A stretch of 20,719 nt of DNA from the NCBI GenBank assembly GCA_012523535.1, contig JAAYII010000313.1, positions 1 through 20,719 on the forward strand, given 5' to 3'. The number at the start of each line of letters is the position of its first letter. The stretch's first letter is position 1. Source of the stretch: Peptococcaceae bacterium (GTDB taxonomy: Bacteria > Bacillota > Desulfitobacteriia > Desulfitobacteriales > Syntrophobotulaceae). Position numbers and translations under genes: made by a program. The notes under the pieces are model-generated. The model worked only from the letters and a program-made list of their open reading frames with translations. It had not been told where the DNA came from and did not search any database. Below are positions 1 through 7,713 of the stretch, one piece after another.

Positions 1-561
1 GGCGGCCAGCGTTTCGGGGAAATGGAGGTTTGGGCCCTTGAAGCCTACGGTGCTGCTTATACTTTGCAGGAAATCCTTACTGTTAAATCAGACGATGTTG
101 TCGGCCGGGTGAAAACATATGAAGCCATTGTTAAGGGAGAGAATATTCCTGAGCCAGGCGTGCCTGAATCATTCAAAGTATTGATCAAAGAGTTGCAAAG
201 TCTGGGCCTAGACGTATCCGTTCTTTCCGAGGAAGATCAGAAGATTGATATTAAAGACCTGGAAGATGATGCAACGGACATGGCTCATGAATTAGGGATG
301 GATGAACAATTCTCGGTAGTGGATGTTTCCAAAGCCGGCGATGACGACAAAACAGACGGTGAAGAGGCCGACGAATTGGTTGAGGAAGAGGGCGACGACA
401 ATGAGATCTATGATATTGATGAGGAAGTCGGCGACCTAACCGAGGATCTGGAGGATGACGACGTTTTAAGTGACGACAGTTTAGACGATTTTGTCGATGA
501 TTTTTCCTTGGATATCGATGAAGAAGACGGGGATTATGACGATTATGATCAATATAGATAA
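1..561 (+). CDS. rpoB: DNA-directed RNA polymerase subunit beta, C-terminal part (5' truncated by window)
   Basis: C-terminal end of the RNA polymerase beta subunit; the reading frame is open from base 1. The first residues, GGQRFGEMEVWALEAYGAAY, are the near-invariant RpoB clamp-anchor segment that packs on beta' and ends the core fold. The conserved part continues to about base 240 (VPESFKVLIKELQSLGLDV). After it comes an unusually acidic tail: the last 73 residues (bases 340-558) hold 40 Asp/Glu and only one Lys and one Arg. Beta subunits of many clostridia carry acidic C-terminal extensions, but this one is long. It ends with TAA, 45 bases before the preferred rpoC start, as in the usual rpoBC operon. 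Identity is certain; a role for the tail is unknown. Confidence 0.98.
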   Translation, partial: GGQRFGEMEVWALEAYGAAYTLQEILTVKSDDVVGRVKTYEAIVKGENIPEPGVPESFKVLIKELQSLGLDVSVLSEEDQKIDIKDLEDDATDMAHELGMDEQFSVVDVSKAGDDDKTDGEEADELVEEEGDDNEIYDIDEEVGDLTEDLEDDDVLSDDSLDDFVDDFSLDIDEEDGDYDDYDQYR

Positions 562-606
562 TTCTGCCTATGCCAACGGTTTGAACGGGTGAAAGGAGAG
601 AATACC

Positions 607-3600
607 GTGCTTGATGTAAATAATTTTGAAAGAATGCGTATCGGTTTGGCTTCTCCGGATATGATTCGCAAGTGGTCTTACGGTGAGGTTAAGAAACCTG
701 AAACCATTAACTACCGTACTTTAAAGCCTGAAAGAGATGGCTTGTTCTGTGAGATAATATTTGGACCTACCCGTGACTGGGAATGCCATTGCGGAAAATA
801 CAAAAGAGTCCGTTATAAAGGTATTGTCTGCGACCGTTGCGGAGTTGAAGTAACCAGATCCAAGGTTCGTCGGGAAAGAATGGGACATATAGAATTGGCT
901 GCCCCGGTATCACATATTTGGTATTTTAAAGGCATACCCAGCAGGATGGGTTTGCTTCTGGATATGTCCCCCCGTTCCTTGGAAAAAGTGCTTTATTTTG
1001 TGTCTTATATTGTTATCGATCCCGGGGACACTCCCCTTATTAAGAAACAGCTTTTGACCGAAACAGAATATCGTGAAGCCAGGGAAAAGTATGGCAACAG
1101 CTTTAGGGCTGAAATGGGAGCCGAAGCCATTAAAGAATTATTGGAAGAAATTGACCTTGACAAGCTTAACGAAGAATTGCGGGCGGAACTTAAAGAGGTA
1201 TCCGGCCAGCGTAAAATTAGGGCAATCAGAAGGCTGGAAGTTGTTGAAGCTTTTAAAAAATCCGGCAACAGGCCGGAATGGATGATCCTGGAAACAATCC
1301 CGGTAATTCCGCCGGAGTTAAGGCCTATGGTTCAACTGGACGGCGGCAGATTTGCGACCTCCGATCTAAATGATCTTTATCGTCGTGTTATAAATCGTAA
1401 CAACCGCTTGAAAAAACTACTGGATCTCGGGGCTCCGGATATTATCGTTCGCAACGAAAAGAGAATGCTGCAGGAAGCCGTAGATGCCTTGATCGATAAC
1501 GGTCGCCGCGGGCGTCCGGTTACCGGGCCCGGAAACAGGCCTTTAAAATCCTTAAGTGATATGCTGAAAGGAAAACAAGGAAGGTTCCGCCAAAATCTGC
1601 TCGGTATGAGGGTGGACTATTCGGGTCGTTCCGTGATCGTGGTGGGTCCTACCCTGAAACTGTCCCAATGCGGTCTGCCTAAAGAAATGGCTTTAGAACT
1701 TTTTAAACCCTTTGTCATGAAAAACCTGGTCAATGAAGGTTATGCCCACAATATAAAGAGCGCTAAAAGAATGGTGGAGAGAGTACGGCCTGAAGTCTGG
1801 GACGTATTGGAAAAGGTTATTTCCGAGCATCCCGTTCTTTTAAACCGTGCTCCGACCTTGCATCGCTTGGGTATTCAAGCTTTTGAGCCCGTATTGGTAG
1901 AAGGTAAAGCTTTGCAAATCCATCCTCTAGTTTGCACGGCATATAATGCTGACTTTGACGGGGACCAGATGGCCGTTCACGTCCCACTGTCGGCGGAAGC
2001 ACAAGCTGAAGCAAGACTATTGATGTTGTCATCCCATAACATTCTTAATCCTAAAGACGGCCGGCCGGTGGCTTCACCCACCAAAGACATGGTCCTGGGC
2101 TGCTATTATCTCACTATTGAAAAATCCGGCGCTAAAGGGGAAGGCAAGGTTTTCAAAGATGCCGATGAAGCGGTTTTAGCCTATGACTCCAAGGTTATTG
2201 ACTTGCAAGCAGTAGTTAAGGTGCGAATGGACGGCAAACTGGTGGAAACAACGGCAGGCAGGTTGATTTTTAACTCAGTTATTCCGGAAGAGGTTGGTTT
2301 TGTCAACGAATTGGTGAATAAGAAAACCCTGGATAAAATTGTAGCTAAAACCTATCGTCTCTGCGGCTATGACAAAACAGCCAAACTTCTTGACGGGATT
2401 AAAAGCCTTGGATTCAAATACTCGACCCAGGCCGGGATCACTGTTGGAATTAATGATATCCAGGTGCCTGAAGCCAAAAAATCCATTCTGGCTGAAGCCG
2501 ATGCCAGTGTCAGTAATACGGAAAAGCAATATCGTCGCGGCTTGATTACCGATGAAGAACGCAAGGCCCTGGTTATAGATATCTGGACCAAGGCCAATGA
2601 TTTGGTAACTAAAGCTTTAATGGAATCTCTCGATAAGTTTAACCCGGTCTATATGATGGCAAATTCCGGAGCCCGTGGTAACGTTCAACAGCTTCGCCAG
2701 CTGGCCGGAATGCGCGGTCTGATGGCCGATCCCTCGGGTAGAACAATAGAATTGCCGATTAAAGCTAACTTCCGGGAAGGGTTAACCGTTTTAGAGTACT
2801 TTATTTCTTCTCACGGTGCACGCAAAGGTTTGGCCGACACCGCTTTGAGAACTGCCGACTCCGGCTATCTTACCCGCCGCCTGGTGGATGTATCTCAGGA
2901 TGTCATAGTCAGGGAAGAGGATTGCGGAGTAAACCATGGTATTTTAGTGGAAGATATCAAGGAAGGCAGTGAGATGATTGAAAAACTGGAGGAGCGGCTA
3001 ATCGGGCGCTTCCCGGTTCATGAGATCCGTCATCCGCAAACAGGTGAAATTTTGGCAACTCCTGACAAAGAAATTGACGAAGAACAGGCCAAAATTATTG
3101 CCGAATTATATGATAAAGTGGAGATTAGATCAGTACTGACCTGCAGGACCCGTTACGGTGTATGTAAGAAATGTTACGGTCGCAACCTGGCTACTGGACA
3201 CTTGGTGGAAATCGGGGAAGCTGTCGGTATTATCGCTGCTCAATCTATCGGAGAACCCGGCACGCAGTTAACCACGCGTACTTTCCATACCGGTGGGGTA
3301 GCCGGTGATGACATTACCCAGGGTTTACCGAGGGTGGAAGAACTGTTTGAAGCCCGCAAACCAAAAGGCCAGGCTATTGTTTCCGAAATTGCCGGTACAG
3401 TAACGATCAGAGAAATTAAAGGCCGCAGGGAAGTGGAAGTAACCAATGAAAACGGTGAACACGTAGTTTACTCCATTCCTTTTGGCTCACGCTTGAAAGT
3501 TCAAGATGGGCAAGTAGTGGCTCCGGGCGATGAGTTGACAGAAGGCAGTGTCAATCCTCATGATACCTTAAAAATCAAGGGAGTGAGCGGTGTCCAGCTT

Positions 3601-4128
3601 TACTTGCTCGGAGAGGTTCAAAGAGTTTATCGTCTGCAGGGTGTGGACATTAACGATAAGCATATCGAGGTTATGGTGCGGCAAATGCTGCGCAAGGTTA
3701 AAGTTGAGGATGCTGGCGATACCAGCCTGCTTCCCGGCGGATTAATCGATGTCTTTGAATTTGAGGAAGAAAACAAACTGGTAGAGCAAAGAGGCGGTAA
3801 ACCTGCAGTAGCCAGGCCGGTGCTTTTGGGTATTACCAAAGCTTCCTTGGCCACCGATTCTTTCCTGTCAGCCGCCTCCTTCCAAGAGACAACCAGAGTG
3901 CTTACGGAAGCAGCGATTAAAGGTAAAGTCGATCCGCTGATAGGCCTGAAAGAGAATGTTATTATCGGGAAATTGATTCCTGCGGGAACGGGAATGACAA
4001 GATATCGAACCCTGAAGGTGAAAGAAGTTAGAAATGAGGTTTCCACCGGAAACCGGGACGAAATCCCTTCAGAAAATGAAGCCGAAGTTCCTTCCGAGTT
4101 AGAAAACGTAGCTTCTCCTAATGTTTAG
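607..4128 (+). CDS. rpoC: DNA-directed RNA polymerase subunit beta'
   Basis: Largest catalytic subunit of RNA polymerase, 1173 residues from the chosen start, the size usual for Firmicutes (shorter than in enterobacteria). The N-terminal zinc site has Cys 60, 62, 75 and 78. The catalytic NADFDGDQ motif lies at residues 447-454, with Asp 449, 451 and 453 binding the active-site Mg. The second zinc site uses Cys 773, 846, 853 and 856. The trigger-loop region is marked by AAQSIGEPGTQLTTRTFHTGG-like sequence near bases 3235-3297. I chose GTG at 607 because AAAGGAGAG at 592-600 sits 6 bases upstream and the protein then begins MLDVNNFERMRIG, as in relatives. A GTG at 589 in the same frame would swallow that ribosome binding site. 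The last ~30 residues are a variable acidic tail. Confidence 0.98.
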   Translation: MLDVNNFERMRIGLASPDMIRKWSYGEVKKPETINYRTLKPERDGLFCEIIFGPTRDWECHCGKYKRVRYKGIVCDRCGVEVTRSKVRRERMGHIELAAPVSHIWYFKGIPSRMGLLLDMSPRSLEKVLYFVSYIVIDPGDTPLIKKQLLTETEYREAREKYGNSFRAEMGAEAIKELLEEIDLDKLNEELRAELKEVSGQRKIRAIRRLEVVEAFKKSGNRPEWMILETIPVIPPELRPMVQLDGGRFATSDLNDLYRRVINRNNRLKKLLDLGAPDIIVRNEKRMLQEAVDALIDNGRRGRPVTGPGNRPLKSLSDMLKGKQGRFRQNLLGMRVDYSGRSVIVVGPTLKLSQCGLPKEMALELFKPFVMKNLVNEGYAHNIKSAKRMVERVRPEVWDVLEKVISEHPVLLNRAPTLHRLGIQAFEPVLVEGKALQIHPLVCTAYNADFDGDQMAVHVPLSAEAQAEARLLMLSSHNILNPKDGRPVASPTKDMVLGCYYLTIEKSGAKGEGKVFKDADEAVLAYDSKVIDLQAVVKVRMDGKLVETTAGRLIFNSVIPEEVGFVNELVNKKTLDKIVAKTYRLCGYDKTAKLLDGIKSLGFKYSTQAGITVGINDIQVPEAKKSILAEADASVSNTEKQYRRGLITDEERKALVIDIWTKANDLVTKALMESLDKFNPVYMMANSGARGNVQQLRQLAGMRGLMADPSGRTIELPIKANFREGLTVLEYFISSHGARKGLADTALRTADSGYLTRRLVDVSQDVIVREEDCGVNHGILVEDIKEGSEMIEKLEERLIGRFPVHEIRHPQTGEILATPDKEIDEEQAKIIAELYDKVEIRSVLTCRTRYGVCKKCYGRNLATGHLVEIGEAVGIIAAQSIGEPGTQLTTRTFHTGGVAGDDITQGLPRVEELFEARKPKGQAIVSEIAGTVTIREIKGRREVEVTNENGEHVVYSIPFGSRLKVQDGQVVAPGDELTEGSVNPHDTLKIKGVSGVQLYLLGEVQRVYRLQGVDINDKHIEVMVRQMLRKVKVEDAGDTSLLPGGLIDVFEFEEENKLVEQRGGKPAVARPVLLGITKASLATDSFLSAASFQETTRVLTEAAIKGKVDPLIGLKENVIIGKLIPAGTGMTRYRTLKVKEVRNEVSTGNRDEIPSENEAEVPSELENVASPNV

Positions 4129-4172
4129 CATCTTTTGCAATTCACCCCGGACTGTAAAGTGGAGCAGGCGGG

Positions 4173-4210
4173 ATGTCAAGCTGCCAAAGCAGCTTGCTCT
4201 CGCTTGACAT
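4173..4210. repeat. 9-bp perfect inverted repeat with a nested alternative hairpin
   Basis: ATGTCAAGC at 4173-4181 is repeated as its exact reverse complement GCTTGACAT at 4202-4210. Inside, AAGCTGC (4178-4184) and GCAGCTT (4189-4195) form a 7-bp hairpin with a CAAA loop. The two stems share bases 4178-4181, so they cannot both form completely. GAGCA at 4162-4166 and TGCTC at 4195-4199 could extend the inner stem across a bulge. No T tract follows, so it is not a typical intrinsic terminator. The right arm contains the -35 hexamer of the promoter listed next. It may act as an operator-like DNA site, or as an RNA pause or processing structure in transcripts coming from rpoBC; the function is inferred. 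Confidence 0.7.
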
Positions 4211-4232
4211 AGAAAATGGCTACTGCTAAAAT
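4204..4232 (+). promoter_or_regulatory. Strong sigma-A type promoter upstream of the L7Ae-like gene
   Basis: A consensus -35 TTGACA (4204-4209) is followed, after exactly 17 bases, by -10 TAAAAT (4227-4232), one mismatch from TATAAT. TG at 4224-4225 supplies an extended -10 element. Transcription would start near 4239, giving a leader of about 35 bases before the ATG at 4274. It lies just after rpoC, so the str genes can be transcribed independently of rpoBC. The match was read directly from the sequence; activity is inferred. Confidence 0.8.
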
Positions 4233-4273
4233 AATGTAGTCTGATTTCATGTTGAGGAGGAAAGCATTGTTCG

Positions 4274-4522
4274 ATGCTTGATGAATCTTTCAAAGACCTG
4301 CCCAAGGTAGTAGGCTTGAAACAAACAAGCCGGGCTTTGGAAAAGGGTAAAGTCAAAGTTGTTTATCTTGCCCAGGATGCCGATAGCCGTCTCTTAAAGC
4401 CAATCATTGAAATGTGCAAAGCAAAAGGGATTGAAATAAGAGAGGTGCCGACCATGGCAGAATTGGGCAAGGCTTGTGGGATAAAAGTTGGAGCAGCTGC
4501 AGCGTCCGTACTTGATGTCTAA
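4274..4522 (+). CDS. rplGB: L7Ae-family ribosomal protein, YbxF type
   Basis: An 82-residue protein of the L7Ae/L30e/S12e/Gadd45 family. It matches the small YbxF protein that Firmicutes encode between rpoC and rpsL. Family hallmarks are GLKQTSRALEKGKVKVVYLAQDAD near residues 14-37 and LGKACGIKVGAAAASV near 64-79. Members are known to bind RNA kink-turns; the precise ribosomal role is unsettled. The start is ATG 4274. Its Shine-Dalgarno GAGGAGG (4254-4260) is 13 bases away, longer than usual, but no better in-frame start exists and the N-terminus aligns well with relatives. It is the first gene behind the promoter at 4204-4232 and is followed by rpsL after 56 bases. Confidence 0.93.
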   Translation: MLDESFKDLPKVVGLKQTSRALEKGKVKVVYLAQDADSRLLKPIIEMCKAKGIEIREVPTMAELGKACGIKVGAAAASVLDV

Positions 4523-4578
4523 AGTTGCTTCGTCTCAAAAGCTTTCAACATGGTGAGCAATGGAAAGGAGGTGCAGTT

Positions 4579-4998
4579 ATGCCGACAATTCACCAGCTTA
4601 TTCGTAAAGGGAGAGAGAAAGTTGTTTATAAATCAACCGCTCCTGCGTTGCAATGGGGATACAACGCTTTAAAACGCCAGAATTTTCCTACGGGTGGTTC
4701 TCCTCAAAAAAGAGGGGTGTGCACCAGAGTGTATACAACTACTCCTAAAAAACCCAACTCCGCTTTGAGGAAAGTAGCCCGCGTTCGTTTGACCAACGGT
4801 ATTGAAATTACCACATATATTCCGGGAATTGGCCATAACCTCCAGGAACACTCAGTAGTACTTGTACGCGGAGGCCGTGTCAAGGATCTTCCGGGTGTTC
4901 GTTACCATATTGTGCGCGGTGCTCTGGATACCAGCGGGGTTCAGAATAGGAACCAAGGCCGTTCAAAATATGGAGCCAAAGCGCCTAAAAAGAAATAG
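4579..4998 (+). CDS. rpsL: 30S ribosomal protein S12
   Basis: Small-subunit protein at the decoding centre, 139 residues, the usual Firmicutes length. Residues about 25-40 form the insertion that longer Gram-positive S12 proteins have relative to E. coli. The TTTPKKPNSALRKVARVRLTNG block and GGRVKDLPGVRYHIVRGALD are intact. Lys 57 and Lys 102 correspond to the classical streptomycin-resistance positions and are both the wild-type residue; Asp 103 is the position that is methylthiolated in some bacteria. ATG 4579 is chosen because AAAGGAGGTG (4564-4573) precedes it and the protein starts MPTIHQLIRKG like its relatives. The frame is open further upstream to a TTG at 4525, but that extension covers the ribosome binding site. 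Confidence 0.98.
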   Translation: MPTIHQLIRKGREKVVYKSTAPALQWGYNALKRQNFPTGGSPQKRGVCTRVYTTTPKKPNSALRKVARVRLTNGIEITTYIPGIGHNLQEHSVVLVRGGRVKDLPGVRYHIVRGALDTSGVQNRNQGRSKYGAKAPKKK

Positions 4999-5046
4999 GT
5001 TTAATTATGGATTATAGATACAACACTAAATAAAGGGGGGAAAGAA

Positions 5047-5517
5047 TTGCCTAGGAAAGGTTATGTAGCCAGACGAGAGGTCCTTCCGGATCCTATTTAT
5101 AAAAATAAAGTAGTCACCAAGTTTATCAATCAGATTATGCTTGATGGCAAAAAAAGTATTGCAGAAACCATATGCTATAACGCTTTTGAAATTATAAGGG
5201 AAAAAACGGGGAAAGATCCTATAGAAGTTTTTGAAACTGCTCTCAAAAATGTTATGCCTGTACTTGAAGTCAAGGCCCGCCGAGTAGGTGGCGCTAACTA
5301 TCAGGTTCCGGTCGAAGTTAGGCCCGAACGTCGCCAGACTTTGGGATTGCGTTGGATAGTCGAAAGTGCCCGTAAACGCGGTGAAAAGACTATGCAGGAG
5401 AGACTGGCGGCAGAACTTATGGACGCTGCCAACAATACCGGCGGAGCATATAAGAAAAAAGAAGATACTCATAAAATGGCTGAGGCCAACAAGGCATTCG
5501 CTCATTATCGCTGGTAA
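5047..5517 (+). CDS. rpsG: 30S ribosomal protein S7
   Basis: Primary 16S rRNA-binding protein that nucleates assembly of the 30S head and lines the E-site; 156 residues, the standard length. Recognised by PRKGYVARREVLPDPIY at the N-terminus, the middle ARRVGGANYQVPVEV segment, RWIVESARKRGEKTM, and the C-terminal HKMAEANKAFAHYRW. The start is TTG, 6 bases after AAAGGGGGG (5032-5040); no ATG or GTG nearby gives the conserved N-terminus. It follows rpsL by 48 bases in normal str-operon order. In E. coli S7 is the translational repressor of this operon; no equivalent site could be recognised here. Confidence 0.98.
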   Translation: MPRKGYVARREVLPDPIYKNKVVTKFINQIMLDGKKSIAETICYNAFEIIREKTGKDPIEVFETALKNVMPVLEVKARRVGGANYQVPVEVRPERRQTLGLRWIVESARKRGEKTMQERLAAELMDAANNTGGAYKKKEDTHKMAEANKAFAHYRW

Positions 5518-5520
5518 TAT

Positions 5521-5556
5521 AGAGGAGGTAATATAATTAAGCGAGAAGGGATCTAA
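5521..5556 (+). promoter_or_regulatory. Orphan strong Shine-Dalgarno with possible six-codon leader ORF
   Basis: AGAGGAGGTAAT (5521-5532) is a near-perfect ribosome binding site in the rpsG-fusA gap, but no ATG, GTG or TTG follows at a useful distance. At the right spacing is ATT (5536), a rare start, opening six codons (ATT AAG CGA GAA GGG ATC) that end at TAA 5554-5556. The true fusA start is 29 bases further on and has a weak site of its own. Options are a ribosome standby or loading site, a leader peptide, or a relic; the sequence does not decide between them. Confidence 0.4.
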
Positions 5557-5584
5557 ACCCTCTGAAAAGAAAGGCTGATAATAA

Positions 5585-7663
5585 GTGGCAAGAAAAGTTC
5601 CTTTAGAAAAAATTAGAAATATTGGGATTATGGCTCATATCGATGCAGGTAAAACTACAACAACGGAGCGCATCCTATTTTATACCGGCCGGGTCCATAA
5701 GCTTGGCGAAACCCATGACGGCTCTGCCACTATGGACTGGATGGTTCAGGAGCAGGAGCGTGGTATAACGATTACTTCTGCGGCTACTACCTGCCAATGG
5801 AAAGGCCATAGTATCAATATTATAGATACACCCGGACACGTTGATTTCACCGTAGAGGTAGAACGATCCCTGCGCGTTTTGGATGGAGCTATTGCTGTGT
5901 TTTGTTCCGTAGGGGGGGTTGAACCCCAGTCGGAAACAGTGTGGCGGCAAGCGGATAAATATGGTGTTCCGCGGATTGCTTATATCAATAAAATGGACAG
6001 GGTTGGCGCGGACTTTTTTAGGGGTGTTTCAATGATATCTGAACGCTTGGCATCCAATCCTGTTCCGATCCAAATTCCTATCGGCTCTGAAGACAAATTT
6101 AAAGGCATAGTGGATTTAGTGTCCATGAAAGCCATAGTTTATACTGACGACTTGGGAACAACAAGCGATATCGGGGATATACCGGAAGAATTGATTCCAT
6201 TGGCTGAGGAATATAGAGAAAAACTTTTGGAAGCTGTGGCCGAAGTAGATGACAATTTAATGGAAAAGTATTTGAACGGTGAAGAAATTTCAGAACAGGA
6301 AATAAAGAAAGCCATACGTCAAGGAACCATCGGATTAAAATTCATTCCTGTACTTTGCGGTTCATCATTTAAAAACAAAGGCGTACAACCCTTGTTGGAT
6401 GCCGTTGTTGATTTTCTGCCTTCGCCGCTGGATGTGCCAGCAATTATTGGAACCAATCCGGAAACAGGTGAAGAGGAGATCAGGAAGTCCGATGAGAGTG
6501 CTCCTTTTGCAGCCCTTGCTTTTAAAATCATGGCTGACCCGTATGTGGGTAAACTTACTTTCTTCCGGGTATATTCGGGTACCTTAACCTCCGGTTCTTA
6601 TATCTATAATGCAGTTAAAGGGAAGAAGGAGAGAATTGGCAGAATTCTCCGCATGCATGCCAACCACAGGGAAGATGTTGAAGAAGTACATGCAGGTGAC
6701 ATCGCGGCAGCAGTAGGCATAAAAGATGTCAGCACGGGAGATACCTTATGTGATGAAAAAAACAAGATTGTATTGGAAGCAATTCAATTCCCGGAACCGG
6801 TTATCGATATTGCCATAGAACCCAAAACCAAAGCCGATCAGGAAAAACTTGGCAGCGCCTTGGCAAAACTGGCGGAAGAAGATCCGACATTTAAAATGCA
6901 TACAGATGAGGAGACAGGCCAGACCATTATTTCCGGTATGGGTGAACTTCATCTGGAAATCATTGTCGACAGGCTGCAAAGAGAGTTTAACGTTGACTGC
7001 AATATCGGACGCCCTCAGGTTTCTTACAAAGAGACTATCCGCAAAGCAGTAAAAGCAGAAGGCAAATACGTTCGTCAAACAGGCGGTCGCGGCCAGTATG
7101 GTCATTGCTGGGTAGAGTTTGAACCGTTGGAACCCGCTTCCGGGTTTGTATTTGAAAGTAAAATTGTAGGCGGGGTAATTCCCAAAGAGTTTATTCCCCC
7201 TATTGAAGCGGGGATAAGGGAAGCAATGCAAAACGGCATTTTAGCCGGCTATCCCGTATTAGACATTAAAGCTACAGTCGTCGATGGTTCTTACCATGAA
7301 GTCGACTCTTCAGAAATGGCTTTTAAAATTGCCGGTTCCATGGCTTTTAAAGCTGCTGCGGCTAAAGCCGACCCTGTTTTACTCGAACCGATTATGAGGG
7401 TAGAAATTACCGTTCCTGAGGAATACATGGGAGATGTCATAGGAGACCTGAATTCCCGCCGAGGCAAAATTGAAGGAATGGAAGCCCGTTCCGGTGCTCA
7501 GATTATCCGCGGATTTGTACCTTTGGCCGAAATGTTCGGTTATGCGACGGATCTCCGATCCCGAACTCAAGGCAGAGGGGTATATGTTATGCAGTTTGAC
7601 CATTATGAAGAAGTGCCCAAAAATATTGCCGAAGGTATTATCGCCAAAAGGCAAGGGGCTTAA
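5585..7663 (+). CDS. fusA: Elongation factor G
   Basis: Ribosome-dependent GTPase that drives translocation and, with ribosome recycling factor, recycles ribosomes. It is 692 residues, full length. The GTP site shows the P-loop AHIDAGKT at 17-24, DTPGH at 81-85 and NKMD at 135-138; RGITI at 59-63 is the switch I effector region. Domains II-V follow without gaps, including RQTGGRGQYGH and GDVIGDLNSRRGKIEGM in the C-terminal half. The start is GTG: TAA lies in frame directly upstream (5582-5584), so no longer form is possible, and MARKVPLEKIRNIGIMAHID matches relatives. Its own Shine-Dalgarno (AGAAAGG, ending 5574) is weak for so highly expressed a gene, while a much stronger orphan site lies about 55 bases upstream. 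Confidence 0.98.
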   Translation: MARKVPLEKIRNIGIMAHIDAGKTTTTERILFYTGRVHKLGETHDGSATMDWMVQEQERGITITSAATTCQWKGHSINIIDTPGHVDFTVEVERSLRVLDGAIAVFCSVGGVEPQSETVWRQADKYGVPRIAYINKMDRVGADFFRGVSMISERLASNPVPIQIPIGSEDKFKGIVDLVSMKAIVYTDDLGTTSDIGDIPEELIPLAEEYREKLLEAVAEVDDNLMEKYLNGEEISEQEIKKAIRQGTIGLKFIPVLCGSSFKNKGVQPLLDAVVDFLPSPLDVPAIIGTNPETGEEEIRKSDESAPFAALAFKIMADPYVGKLTFFRVYSGTLTSGSYIYNAVKGKKERIGRILRMHANHREDVEEVHAGDIAAAVGIKDVSTGDTLCDEKNKIVLEAIQFPEPVIDIAIEPKTKADQEKLGSALAKLAEEDPTFKMHTDEETGQTIISGMGELHLEIIVDRLQREFNVDCNIGRPQVSYKETIRKAVKAEGKYVRQTGGRGQYGHCWVEFEPLEPASGFVFESKIVGGVIPKEFIPPIEAGIREAMQNGILAGYPVLDIKATVVDGSYHEVDSSEMAFKIAGSMAFKAAAAKADPVLLEPIMRVEITVPEEYMGDVIGDLNSRRGKIEGMEARSGAQIIRGFVPLAEMFGYATDLRSRTQGRGVYVMQFDHYEEVPKNIAEGIIAKRQGA

Positions 7664-7713
7664 TAAATATATCTAATTATCAAAAATATATAATTTAAGG
7701 AGTGATAATTAAA

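Noticed and set aside
4241..4284. Possible kink-turn (CTGA with TGATGA) in the L7Ae leader as an autoregulatory site
   Set aside because: The two short motifs are present, but I could not find the flanking stems a kink-turn requires, so the match is likely chance.
4525..4578. N-terminal extension of S12 from the longer open frame
   Set aside because: The extra 18 residues are not found in S12 proteins and would translate the strong Shine-Dalgarno at 4564-4573; ATG 4579 is clearly the start.
7689..7694. Perfect TATAAT before tuf as a promoter -10
   Set aside because: No -35 match lies 16-18 bases upstream, the region is simply AT-rich, and the start site would fall in the tuf Shine-Dalgarno.
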